Below are positions 8,007-16,218 of a DNA stretch of 64,000 bases, in pieces (the stretch's first letter is position 1; each line of letters begins with the position of its first letter). The DNA lies in assembly GCA_036272195.1 (NCBI GenBank), contig DATAZE010000024.1:62001-126000 (forward strand), given 5' to 3'. The stretch is from DASXHY01 sp036272195 (GTDB taxonomy: Bacteria > Verrucomicrobiota > Verrucomicrobiia > Limisphaerales > DASXHY01). Under the pieces are notes generated by a model that did not search any database, was not told the DNA's origin, and worked only from the letters and a program-made list of their open reading frames with translations. Both the position numbers and the translations under genes were made by a program.

Positions 8007-11000
8007 TCAGCGTCCTTTTACAAACACGATATACATGCTCGAATCTGCCGGAGCATTAGCATTCTCGGTGTTTGTTCCCAAGGTGAGGCTTTCGTCATTT
8101 GGCGAGGTGTGTTGAAAAATTTTCATAGAATGGCCATCGATAACGATGGCGGCGTCGGTGGGCTTGAATTGGCGCGTCAGCCAATCGGGATGGCCCAAGC
8201 GCTCGTCGTGCGCCACCAAAATACTGGAGCCACCTCTTACGGCAACTTCCATCAGGTCGACAGCGTTGTAGCGCGCATCCGCGCCCGCAGCCTGGACATA
8301 ATCAGCGCCTTTTAGTTCAGCCGGCAACCCAGCAAAGGAAACATTTCGATCGGCCAAAACCTTCCCTCCGTCGTGTGCATCCTGCTCGATCCGCACATTG
8401 GCAGTGGGGCCCGAATAGGAGAAACCGGTGATGAATTTTCCGCCTTCGCCCGTCTTGTGCGAGCGGATCTCCGGCTGATCCCAATAAGCGTTGATGACCG
8501 GGCGTTCGGGAGGAAGCGGCGTTAACGGCATCGTGGGCAATTCCATGGAATATCCATTCTGCGTTTCTAACGGGACCGATTTAACGGTGAGAGTCGCGGA
8601 TTTGAGTCCTTTGCAACTGGCCCGGACGCGAATGGACCCGGCAGTACGCGTGGCGCGAACGGCCACGCGATTGATGCCGCATTCGAGGTCGAGATGCGGA
8701 AGATTGATGGAGTTTATTTGGCCACTGTTGTAGCCGCCGCGCCAGATCCCACGCCCCGAGGTTTCGAAATCCACGCGTTGCTGGAAAGTTGGGCAGCGTT
8801 CGCCTTTCACGTCCACGGCTTCGACGTTAATCAATAGAATGTCCGAACCATCCGCGCGCAAACCGCCGCTCGGGTTGACGATGGGAGTCAGACGCAAGGC
8901 GACCGCGGGACCGACCGTGTGGAGAGTGTGCGCGACCACTGCTTTACCGGCTGAGTAAGCCACGGCTTTGATTTCTCCCGGCTCCCAAATCACATCTTTG
9001 AACACTCTAACATATGGCCCGTCCGGATCAGCCACGCCGAAGCCAAGTGATTTGCCCTTCACGAACAGCTCCACGCTGTCGCGATTGCAGGCCACGTAAA
9101 TGGTTTTCTTCGTGCCAGCAGGATACGTCCAATGCCCGATGATATGCACCTGCGGTTCGCGGGCATCAAACATGGCGCGACAAACGTAGTAAGCTTCCTT
9201 CGGCAATCGCACGCCGTCGACTTCCCCGCCCGCCCGCGCCACTTCCGCCGCGTCGCGCCCGCCACTGGTGGTATCAGAAAAAATCCAGTTTGCACCGCCG
9301 CAATGATCCGGCGCGCCGAGCTTTTTGAGATACTGCGGCACCTGGTTAACGGCGTATTGTTCCGAGGTCAGGATATAATCGGAGCGTCCCTTCGCTTCTG
9401 AATAACCGAAGGTGGGCGGGGAAAAATCGTCCCAAATGCGGCGAGGCGATTCTTCACGGTCGTACTCACCCTCAACCAACGGCAGTTTTTTTAATTCGCG
9501 CCCGCCCTCGGTGCCGATGCAGACGTTCATGAATTCGCCATCAATCTCATCCGAGCGCCGGTGCGCATACGCGCGGCCGCCGTGCGGGTCGTATTTATCC
9601 ATGTAACCGCGCAACTCGGCGGCATGTTCGCGTGTCACTTTCTGATTGCCGCCTTCCCAAATCAGGATTGAGGGGTCGTTGCGGTAATAAATAATCATGT
9701 CGCGGAACCCGGAGGCGCGGAGCTTCCAGGCGGCGCGGACGGTATCCGACTCACCGTCCAGGCCCGGTTGTTCGACCATGAGGCCGAGCTCGTTGCAAGC
9801 CGCGATCATCTCCGGGCCGGCGGCACAATGGCCCCAGCGAACCCAATTGCCGCCTCCTTCTTTCATCAAGTTGAGCGTGCAGAAATGCATCCAATCCGGC
9901 TGCGCGGTGCCCAATCCGGGCCATTCATCGGTCGGTTTCTGACCCCAGCCATGCAGCTTCTCGTGATGGCCATTAATGAAAAATCCTTTGTCAGCAGTCC
10001 ATTTGACCGTGCGAATGCCCAGCGGAATTTCGGTGGTGTCGATGGTTTGGCCGTTGACTTCGAGACTGCAAACGACGCGATAGAGATAGGGATAATCAGA
10101 TTCCCACAGTTCCGGTTTCGACAAAATGCCGGAGACGTTAAATTTCGCGCTGGCGCCGGCCACCACATCGCCATCATGACGCATTGTGAGCACCGCTTTG
10201 CCGCTCCGGTCCATCACTTGGGCAACCAACTCGACGTTCTCGCCGGCGTAGCGGCTGTTTTCCACGGGCACCTCGAGATTTATGGTGGCTGCGGCGGGCG
10301 AAACATCCGTCGCGTAGACATACGGTCCCGCGGTTTGCAGGAAACTATAGAGCGGCAAAGAAATGTGCAGGGGGTCAGTCACGTAAAGGCGCACATTGCG
10401 ATAAATGCCTCCATGGGCCGGATGCCAGTGAGGATTGTTCCAGGGGATCTGGTAGGCTTGAAGTTCATCGACGGTATCCGGGATGGCGGAATTGAATTTC
10501 GTTTGCACGGCTGCAAGGCTCGGGCTGGCGGCGGGCGCAATGTTCAGCGGGTTATCGGTTTCGGGCGCCTCGGACGATGATGCTTCGCGCCCGAGCGGGT
10601 CTTTCATGAATCGATTATCACACATGACCGCCAGGACGTTCGGCTTTCCAAATTGGAGATACGGCGTGAGGTCAAATCCAAACGGAATGAAGCCGGTCTT
10701 GCCGGCGCCGAGCAAACTGCCATTGAGGTACACTTCGGCAACCTGGCGCACCGCTTCAAATTCAAGGTAAACTTTTTTGCCCTGAAACGACGGAGGAACG
10801 GTGAAAGTCTTACGATACCAGGTGCGGCCACCCCATTGGTTCTGCTCTCCGTGATGGCCGCGAATGGACCAATCGTCAAAAGTGTCCGTATCGTTGTAAG
10901 TGTGAGGGGCGGAGACATTCGTCCAACCGTTGTCGTTGAAAGCAACGGCTTGGGCGTCGGCCGGATCGTCCTTAATAAATTTCCAATCCGGATTAAAATT

Positions 11001-11102
11001 CAGCGTGAGCCGCTGGGCAGCGGCAGAAAAAACCAAGCACATGGCTCCCCCAATGAGAGGGCTATTCCGTACGACACGTCGCGCGACGTTCCAAAAGTTC
11101 AT
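8007..11102 (-). CDS. Exported glycoside hydrolase family 2 protein (beta-galactosidase-like)
   Basis: A 1031-aa protein with an N-terminal signal peptide ('GGAMCLVFSAAAQ'), then the GH2 order: jelly-roll sugar-binding domain ('WGGRTWYRKTFTVP', 'VYLNGSLLG', about residues 35-210), an Ig-like domain, a TIM-barrel domain (about 360-640), then further beta-rich domains to the end. GH2 enzymes remove beta-linked galactose, glucuronate, mannose and similar sugars from glycans. The expected nucleophile is E546 in 'VEGEYDREE'. At the place of the acid/base motif (normally Asn-Glu) the sequence is 'WEGGNQ', that is N486-Q487. Activity is therefore uncertain. It stands alone, with no glycan transporter or regulator beside it. 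Substrate cannot be named. Confidence 0.85.
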   Translation of the reverse strand: MNFWNVARRVVRNSPLIGGAMCLVFSAAAQRLTLNFNPDWKFIKDDPADAQAVAFNDNGWTNVSAPHTYNDTDTFDDWSIRGHHGEQNQWGGRTWYRKTFTVPPSFQGKKVYLEFEAVRQVAEVYLNGSLLGAGKTGFIPFGFDLTPYLQFGKPNVLAVMCDNRFMKDPLGREASSSEAPETDNPLNIAPAASPSLAAVQTKFNSAIPDTVDELQAYQIPWNNPHWHPAHGGIYRNVRLYVTDPLHISLPLYSFLQTAGPYVYATDVSPAAATINLEVPVENSRYAGENVELVAQVMDRSGKAVLTMRHDGDVVAGASAKFNVSGILSKPELWESDYPYLYRVVCSLEVNGQTIDTTEIPLGIRTVKWTADKGFFINGHHEKLHGWGQKPTDEWPGLGTAQPDWMHFCTLNLMKEGGGNWVRWGHCAAGPEMIAACNELGLMVEQPGLDGESDTVRAAWKLRASGFRDMIIYYRNDPSILIWEGGNQKVTREHAAELRGYMDKYDPHGGRAYAHRRSDEIDGEFMNVCIGTEGGRELKKLPLVEGEYDREESPRRIWDDFSPPTFGYSEAKGRSDYILTSEQYAVNQVPQYLKKLGAPDHCGGANWIFSDTTSGGRDAAEVARAGGEVDGVRLPKEAYYVCRAMFDAREPQVHIIGHWTYPAGTKKTIYVACNRDSVELFVKGKSLGFGVADPDGPYVRVFKDVIWEPGEIKAVAYSAGKAVVAHTLHTVGPAVALRLTPIVNPSGGLRADGSDILLINVEAVDVKGERCPTFQQRVDFETSGRGIWRGGYNSGQINSINLPHLDLECGINRVAVRATRTAGSIRVRASCKGLKSATLTVKSVPLETQNGYSMELPTMPLTPLPPERPVINAYWDQPEIRSHKTGEGGKFITGFSYSGPTANVRIEQDAHDGGKVLADRNVSFAGLPAELKGADYVQAAGADARYNAVDLMEVAVRGGSSILVAHDERLGHPDWLTRQFKPTDAAIVIDGHSMKIFQHTSPNDESLTLGTNTENANAPADSSMYIVFVKGR

Positions 11103-11223
11103 TTAGTTAGCTCCGACGCGGTTGGTAACCTGATAGTTACGAACTCGCATCGAAGCCAATACCGGAGGCCTTCCTCCACGTCAAGCAATTGACGACGAAC
11201 CAGGCTTAGAACGAACGTATTAG

Positions 11224-11278
11224 TGCACGGGCGTCTCGCCCATTTGTTTCGAATCGCACGGGCGAGAGCCCGTGCCAC
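11224..11278. repeat. Family A double hairpin (between GH2 and receiver genes)
   Basis: First hairpin GGGCGTCTCGCCC, short linker, second hairpin GCACGGGCGAGAGCCCGTGC followed by CACC. The same two-hairpin layout, with GAATCGCACGGGC versus GGAACGCACGGGC in the middle, occurs at 49892-49951. Confidence 0.75.
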
Positions 11279-11283
11279 CCGGC

Positions 11284-11916
11284 TCAGGATGGGCTGAATT
11301 TAAGCCAACCGCGCAAATAATTGAACCAACGGTCCGCGCCGGATGATTTTGGCTCGGATCGGATTTGGGGAGCTTCCATGGGTTTTTCAGCCGGCACTTG
11401 CCGTTCGAGAAACGCCGTGAGAAGCCCTGCGACCGGCCCAAACTCCATTGCCCGCCGAATGTGCCTCGCAATTTCATCAAAGGACCAGGATTTCATCAGG
11501 AAATCCGAGGCGCCTTCGCGAAACGCCCGTTGGCGGGTGTCCGGCGGCCCAAAGGTGGTCAACATCAACACGTGAGTATTTTTGGCGAGTGCCTTGATTG
11601 GCCGGATTGCGTCCAGCCCGTTTTCCGCGCCCATTTGGATGTCGAGCAAAATGATATCGGGGGCGGGTTCCGTCGCCAGCGCGTTGAGCACGGCGGTTGG
11701 GGACGGAAACTGCCGCTCGCACTCGAAACCATCTTCCCCATTCAAGAGACTCACGAGCAACTCGCGCAGGCCGGCGTTGTCGTCCACCACCCAAATGCGG
11801 GTCGTACTGATTTCAGGTTCATAGGTTCTGCCGGACGGTATTACTGAAGCCGTCCGTGTCGAATTCAAGAGTTCAATTCCATTACGGCCATTTTCAATTT
11901 CATTATATCCAATCAT
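11284..11916 (-). CDS. Stand-alone response regulator receiver protein
   Basis: A 210-aa protein with one receiver domain and no recognisable DNA-binding output. A 35-residue N-terminal tail precedes 'RIWVVDDNAGLREL'. The phospho-acceptor is Asp92 in 'DIILLDIQMGAENG', followed by the Thr motif 'VLMLTTFG' and the Lys motif 'DFLMKSW'. The C-terminal ~70 residues are Pro/Lys/Ser-rich and end in 'WFNYLRGWLKFSPS'. The frame extends to 11955, but the ATG at 11916 has a good ribosome-binding site (GGAAGGGA, about 8 nt away), so it was preferred. No kinase is adjacent; one candidate partner in the window is the hybrid kinase at 25-27.5 kb, but nothing links them. Confidence 0.8.
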   Translation of the reverse strand: MIGYNEIENGRNGIELLNSTRTASVIPSGRTYEPEISTTRIWVVDDNAGLRELLVSLLNGEDGFECERQFPSPTAVLNALATEPAPDIILLDIQMGAENGLDAIRPIKALAKNTHVLMLTTFGPPDTRQRAFREGASDFLMKSWSFDEIARHIRRAMEFGPVAGLLTAFLERQVPAEKPMEAPQIRSEPKSSGADRWFNYLRGWLKFSPS

Positions 11917-12198
11917 AATCAATTCCCTTCCGGTGCAACATAGTGCAGGCACCATGCCATTTCGTTTACAGCCCCGTAACGATTTGAAAACGACCAGCGA
12001 AGGAACCGCTGGATGCCGCTGGAAATTGATTTCTCAAATTTACGGCAATCTAACGATGAATGATTCGCGCTGTCGCCTTTTGAACTGCTTGGGACATTTG
12101 AGGCAGGCAGCGCGTTTGTTGGATGTAACGTTTTTGAGGCGGCAACGTCTGGAACCTGTCCGTTCAACGTGAAAAATAACTTAAAAAATCGTTAAAAT

Positions 12199-12483
12199 AT
12201 GAAGAAACTCTTAGTTGCAGTCATGGGCATGCTGTGCGTCACGGCGCTGGTCGTCAATGCGCAGGACGCCAAGCCGGAAAAGAAAAAGCTGACCGCGGAA
12301 CAGCAAGCTTTGCAGAAGGAAATGCTCGCCAAATATGACACCGACAAGAATGGCAAACTCGACAAGACTGAACGCGCCAAGATCAGCGCGGAAGACAAGG
12401 ACAAGATGGTCAAGGCCGGTTTGACGAAGACCACGAAGAAACCCGCCGCAGGTTCGTCCTCGACCAACGCCCCGGCCACCTAA
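12199..12483 (+). CDS. Small exported protein with one EF-hand-like loop
   Basis: A 94-aa protein with a cleavable-looking signal peptide (MKKLLVAVMGMLCVTALVVNA) and a mature part rich in Lys and Ala. One EF-hand type calcium loop is visible, 'DTDKNGKLDKTE' (about residues 51-62, acidic residues at positions 1, 3, 5 and 12). The C-terminus is Thr/Ser/Ala-rich. EF-hand loops normally pair, so calcium binding by one loop would need dimerisation. It is a single-gene unit with its own intrinsic terminator about 45 nt downstream. Function unknown; likely periplasmic or secreted. Confidence 0.75.
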   Translation: MKKLLVAVMGMLCVTALVVNAQDAKPEKKKLTAEQQALQKEMLAKYDTDKNGKLDKTERAKISAEDKDKMVKAGLTKTTKKPAAGSSSTNAPAT

Positions 12484-12528
12484 TTTCCATTTCGTTTCAG
12501 AACGAAACAATTGCCGGTTTAGAAATGA

Positions 12529-12558
12529 TGCTCCGCTGATCTCAGCGGGGCATTTTTT
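12529..12558 (+). terminator. Intrinsic terminator after the EF-hand-like gene
   Basis: Stem TGCTCCGCTGA / TCAGCGGGGCA (11 bp with one G-T pair, 2-nt loop) followed at once by TTTTTTATTTTAT on the + strand. Confidence 0.85.
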
Positions 12559-12597
12559 ATTTTATAGCGGCAGACGCCAGGAGGCGGACTTGGACAC

Positions 12598-12674
12598 TGC
12601 CTCCGTTTGCAGTTCCGCCTTCGGGCGGTTCGGCGCATTTCCACGGCCGACCGCGTAAACGTGGAACTACAAAC
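12598..12674. repeat. Family B repeat, copy 1
   Basis: Begins CTCCGTTTGCAGTTCCGCC and ends ACCGCGTAAACGTGGAACTA then CAAAC. It contains a GGGCGG-type hairpin. The copy at 47854-47928 shares both ends (CTCCGTTTGCAATTCCGCC and ACCGCGTGAACGTGGAACTA then CGAAC), with a different middle. Both copies are intergenic and lie just upstream of or at the leader of a metabolic gene. Confidence 0.7.
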
Positions 12675-12779
12675 ACCGGCCCGATCGCATTCGGGACAGT
12701 TCCAGATGTGCCTGCTACGGTTTTGGATATCTCCTTTTGTTTGCGCGCGCGATTTTTCGCGGTAAGGTTTGCGCATTCC

Positions 12780-14363
12780 ATGTACGGAACCATCGATATT
12801 TTTGTAGGAATGCTGCTGGCCGTCGCCGGGTTGGCCTTAATCGCACGGCGGCTGCACATCCCCTACCCTATCCTGTTCGTCATCGGCGGCTTGTTGCTCG
12901 GGCTGATCCCGGGCATTCCGCGGGTGCATCTCAATCCCGAACTCATTTTTCTTTTTTGTCTGCCGCCATTGTTGTATCCGGCGGCGCTGTTTACGTCGTG
13001 GCGCGATTTTCGCGCCAACCTGCGGCCCATTGGATTGCTCGCAGTCGGCCTCGTGTTGATTACCACGGTGGCTATCGCCTGGCTGGCGCACCATTTTATG
13101 AATTTGCCGTGGGCCGCCGGATTCGTCCTTGGCGCTATTATTTCCCCGCCGGACGCCATTGCGGCCACGGCGATTGCTGAACGCTTGCGCGTGCCGCGCC
13201 GCATCGTAACGGTTTTAGAAGGTGAAAGCCTCGTCAACGATGCGACCGCGCTGGTCGCGTACCGGTTCGCCATCATGGCAGTTGCCACCGGCTCATTTTC
13301 ACTGGGTCACGCAAGCGTGCAATTTTTCGTCGTCTGCATCGGCGGGATACTCGTAGGACTGGCCGTGGGATGGCTGGCGGAATGGTTTCATAAGCGGGTT
13401 CAGGATCCGCCCATTGAAATCACGGTTTCGCTGTTGACGCCATTTACGGCCTACCTCACGGCGGATCGGCTGGAGGTGTCAGGAGTCCTGGCCGTGGTGA
13501 CGACCGGACTGTATCTCGGCTGGCGGTTGCCGGAAATCACGGATTTCAAAACGAGGTTGGACGCGCGCCCGGTATGGGACATGGTGGAATTTGTCCTGAA
13601 CGGTTTCGTATTCATCCTGATCGGCCTGCAACTCCCCACGGTGCGGCAGGCCGCGGGCGGGCACGAGCTTCCGAAGAGCGAACTCATTTTTTATGCCTTG
13701 CTCATCAGCCTGGCGGTCATTGTCGTGCGCATTCTTTGGGTTTTTCCAGCGACTTATTTGCCGCGCCTGATCTTCAAAAAGCTTCGCGAGCGCGACCCCT
13801 ACCCGTCGTGGCGGCACGTCGTTATCCTGGCTTGGACGGGCATGCGCGGGGTGGTATCGCTCGCGGCGGCGATGGCCCTGCCGGAAACCAAGGAGGATGG
13901 GACGCCCTTTCCAGGCCGCGACTTAATCCTCTTCCTTTCCTTTGTCATCATCCTGGCGACGCTGGTGGTGCAAGGGTTGAGCTTGCCGCCGCTCATACGC
14001 TGGCTCGGCGTGGAGGACGATGATTCGCTGGAACGCGAGGAACGGAAAGCGCGATTGGCCGCAAACAAAGCCGCGCTTGCCCGACTAAGTCAAATCGCCG
14101 AACACGACGCCGCCAAATCCGACGCTTTGAAACGCGTGCGCATCGAATATGAGGACCGGATCAGCCAATTGGAAGTCAGCCAATCCGATCATCATAAGAA
14201 CCACCGGCTGCGCCTGTTCTCGCAGGAGTACGAACGTCTGTCGCGCGAGGGATTGAAGCAGGAGCGCGAGACGATTCTACAACTCCGCAATAAGGACGTC
14301 ATCAATGACGAGGTGCTGAGGCGAATTCAACAGGACATCGATCTGGCGGAAGCACGCCTGTGA
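12780..14363 (+). CDS. CPA1-type Na+(K+)/H+ antiporter
   Basis: A 527-aa cation:proton antiporter of the CPA1 (NhaP/YjcE) type. It exchanges protons for Na+ or K+ across the inner membrane for pH and salt balance. About 12 hydrophobic segments fill residues 1-400. The ion-binding block is clear: 'AIISPPDAIAATAIAERLR', then 'LEGESLVNDATALVAYR'. A ~130-residue charged, coiled-coil-like cytoplasmic tail follows (from 'DDDSLEREERKARLAANK'). The frame is open from GTG 12708, but ATG 12780 begins directly before the first membrane segment and has a GGTAAGG-like ribosome site, so it was chosen. Cation preference is not shown by the sequence. Confidence 0.9.
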   Translation: MYGTIDIFVGMLLAVAGLALIARRLHIPYPILFVIGGLLLGLIPGIPRVHLNPELIFLFCLPPLLYPAALFTSWRDFRANLRPIGLLAVGLVLITTVAIAWLAHHFMNLPWAAGFVLGAIISPPDAIAATAIAERLRVPRRIVTVLEGESLVNDATALVAYRFAIMAVATGSFSLGHASVQFFVVCIGGILVGLAVGWLAEWFHKRVQDPPIEITVSLLTPFTAYLTADRLEVSGVLAVVTTGLYLGWRLPEITDFKTRLDARPVWDMVEFVLNGFVFILIGLQLPTVRQAAGGHELPKSELIFYALLISLAVIVVRILWVFPATYLPRLIFKKLRERDPYPSWRHVVILAWTGMRGVVSLAAAMALPETKEDGTPFPGRDLILFLSFVIILATLVVQGLSLPPLIRWLGVEDDDSLEREERKARLAANKAALARLSQIAEHDAAKSDALKRVRIEYEDRISQLEVSQSDHHKNHRLRLFSQEYERLSREGLKQERETILQLRNKDVINDEVLRRIQQDIDLAEARL

Positions 14364-14380
14364 GAACCTCCGGCTAATTT

Positions 14381-14446
14381 TCGATATACGATATACGAGC
14401 AGATGGAATTGCTGCACGCTCGTAAATCGCAAATCGTCAATCGTAA
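14381..14446. repeat. Inverted heptamer-type repeat (family C) between antiporter and eno
   Basis: Left arm TCGATATACGATATACGAGC; right arm GCTCGTAAATCGCAAATCGT then CAATCGTA. Reiterated ATACGAT / AATCGTA units, arms facing each other across a short spacer. The region lies between two convergent genes. Confidence 0.6.
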
Positions 14447-14449
14447 ATG

Positions 14450-14480
14450 AAAAAGCCGGAACCCGTTTCCAGGTTCCGGC
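14450..14480 (-). terminator. Intrinsic terminator of eno (possibly used from both sides)
   Basis: Stem GCCGGAACC / GGTTCCGGC with an 8-nt loop, flanked on its left by AAAAA. Read on the minus strand it is a hairpin followed by TTTTTC, about 20 nt past the eno stop codon. Confidence 0.8.
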
Positions 14481-14501
14481 GTGAGTAAAACCTACGACTT
14501 C

Positions 14502-15791
14502 TTATTGGCCTTTCGGCAGTGCTGTTTTGCCCGCGTAAACCGCGTTCTTGCCGAGAATCTGTTCGATGCGCAGGAGCTGATTGTATTTCGCCAACCGATC
14601 GGAACGGCTCAAGGAACCGGTCTTGATCTGGCCGCAGTTCGTCGCCACCGCAATGTCGGCGATGGTTGCGTCTTCCGTTTCGCCGGAGCGATGCGAAAGG
14701 ACGGCAGTGTAACTGTGCGTTTGCGCGAGTTCCACAGCGTCGAGCGTCTCCGTCAAGGAACCGATCTGGTTCACCTTCACGAGAATTGAATTCGCGGTGC
14801 CGGTGTCGATGCCCTTTTGGAGGAACTTCACGTTGGTCACGAACAAATCGTCGCCGACGAGTTGGACCTTGTCGCCGATTTTGTCGGTCAGTTTTTTCCA
14901 CGTGTCCCAATCGCCTTCGGCGCAACCGTCCTCGATGCTCACGATGGGATATTTCGCGCAGAGTTTGGCGTAAAACGAAACCAGGTCATCGCCGGTCACG
15001 GTTTTGCCCGTGCTTTTCTTGAAGGTGTATTTGCCGTTGCCGTCGTAGAATTCGGACGCCGCCACGTCGAGTGCGAGATAGATTTCCTTGCCGGCCTTGT
15101 AGCCTGCGTCCTTGATGGCTTGCAACATGGATTCCACCGCGTCTTCCACGCTGTCCAACTTGGGAGCGAAACCGCCCTCGTCGCCAACCGCGGTGCTCAA
15201 GCCGCGTTTCTTCAACACGCCTTTGAGCGCGTGGAACGTCTCGGTGATCGCGCGCAAGCCTTCGCTGAAGGTAGGCAGACCGAGCGGCATGATCATGAAT
15301 TCCTGAAAATCAATGGGAGCATCTGAATGCGCGCCGCCGTTGATGACGTTGGCCATGGGAACCGGTAACACTTTCGCGTTCGGGCCGCCGAGATATTTGA
15401 ACAGCGGTATTCCGATGGCTTCAGAGGCGGCTTTCGCGTTCGCCAGCGAGACTGCGAGAATGGCGTTGGCGCCAAGCCTGGATTTCGTTTCCGTGCCGTC
15501 GAGATCGATCATGATGCGGTCGACGGTGAGTTGATCGAGCGAATCCACGCCACGAAGTTTGGGGAGGATTTTTTCGGTGACGTTCGCCACGGCCTTACTG
15601 ACGCCCTTGCCGAGGAAGCGTTTTTTATCGCCGTCACGCAATTCGACGGCTTCGTGTTCGCCGGTACTGGCGCCGGAAGGCACCGCCGCGCGGCCAATGG
15701 CGCCGCCTGCCAGGATCACGTCGACTTCCACAGTGGGGTTACCGCGTGAATCAAGGACTTCACGCGCCTGAATATCATAGATTGTGCTCAT
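14502..15791 (-). CDS. eno: Enolase (phosphopyruvate hydratase)
   Basis: A 429-aa enolase that converts 2-phosphoglycerate to phosphoenolpyruvate in glycolysis. Family blocks in order: 'REVLDSRGNPTVEVDV' near the N-terminus, 'NGGAHSDAPIDFQEFMIMP', 'VGDEGGFAPKL', the metal ligands in 'VSIEDGCAEGDWDTW' and 'LVGDDLFVTN', the catalytic Lys in 'ILVKVNQIGSLTET', and 'LSHRSGETED'. Length is typical. The open frame continues upstream to 15971, but ATG 15791 ('MSTIYDIQAREVLDSRGNP') is the normal enolase start. No strong Shine-Dalgarno sequence is visible. Confidence 0.97.
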   Translation of the reverse strand: MSTIYDIQAREVLDSRGNPTVEVDVILAGGAIGRAAVPSGASTGEHEAVELRDGDKKRFLGKGVSKAVANVTEKILPKLRGVDSLDQLTVDRIMIDLDGTETKSRLGANAILAVSLANAKAASEAIGIPLFKYLGGPNAKVLPVPMANVINGGAHSDAPIDFQEFMIMPLGLPTFSEGLRAITETFHALKGVLKKRGLSTAVGDEGGFAPKLDSVEDAVESMLQAIKDAGYKAGKEIYLALDVAASEFYDGNGKYTFKKSTGKTVTGDDLVSFYAKLCAKYPIVSIEDGCAEGDWDTWKKLTDKIGDKVQLVGDDLFVTNVKFLQKGIDTGTANSILVKVNQIGSLTETLDAVELAQTHSYTAVLSHRSGETEDATIADIAVATNCGQIKTGSLSRSDRLAKYNQLLRIEQILGKNAVYAGKTALPKGQ

Positions 15792-15916
15792 TTTCGTTTT
15801 CAATTTCAAAGGGACCGAAAAACCAAACGGAGCGCGTATGATAAAAGCGCGGGGACGCGAGTCAAGGAAGGGGTTTTGGACTTTGTGACCGATGAGGGAC
15901 GCGTGTGAAGTGAAAA

Positions 15917-16212
15917 GTTCCAAATCCCAAATTCCAAGCTTCAGGGAAATCCGGAATCTTGAGCTCCACATAAAATGATCACGGCACTGATTATGCGGAG
16001 GAAAATCCTGAAAGGATTTGATAATTCAGCCCAGGGTTGCGAGGAACGAGCTACCCTGAGCTGGATGATTGAATCCCCTTCGGGATTCGTGTTTGCCAAC
16101 TACAAATGCCGACCTGCAAATCCCAGCTCGGATGATTAAGCAAGGCTCAAAAAGAGAAACACCGAGCCGAATCGACATTGCGAATTCCTTTCGGAATTCT
16201 TCGAAACAATGG
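15917..16212. repeat. Repeat-rich, gene-free stretch upstream of eno
   Basis: No gene was found between the eno start and the convergent end of the 587-aa gene. The stretch holds several small hairpins: CCAGGGT..ACCCTGAGC, GAATCCCCTTCGGGATTC, and GAATTCCTTTCGGAATTC. There is also a direct repeat (GAGCTGGATGATTGAA / AGCTCGGATGATTAAG). Near 15920 sits a family C-like run (TTCCAAATCCCAAATTCCAA). The eno promoter should lie at its left edge but was not identified. Confidence 0.55.
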
Positions 16213-16218
16213 GCCAGA

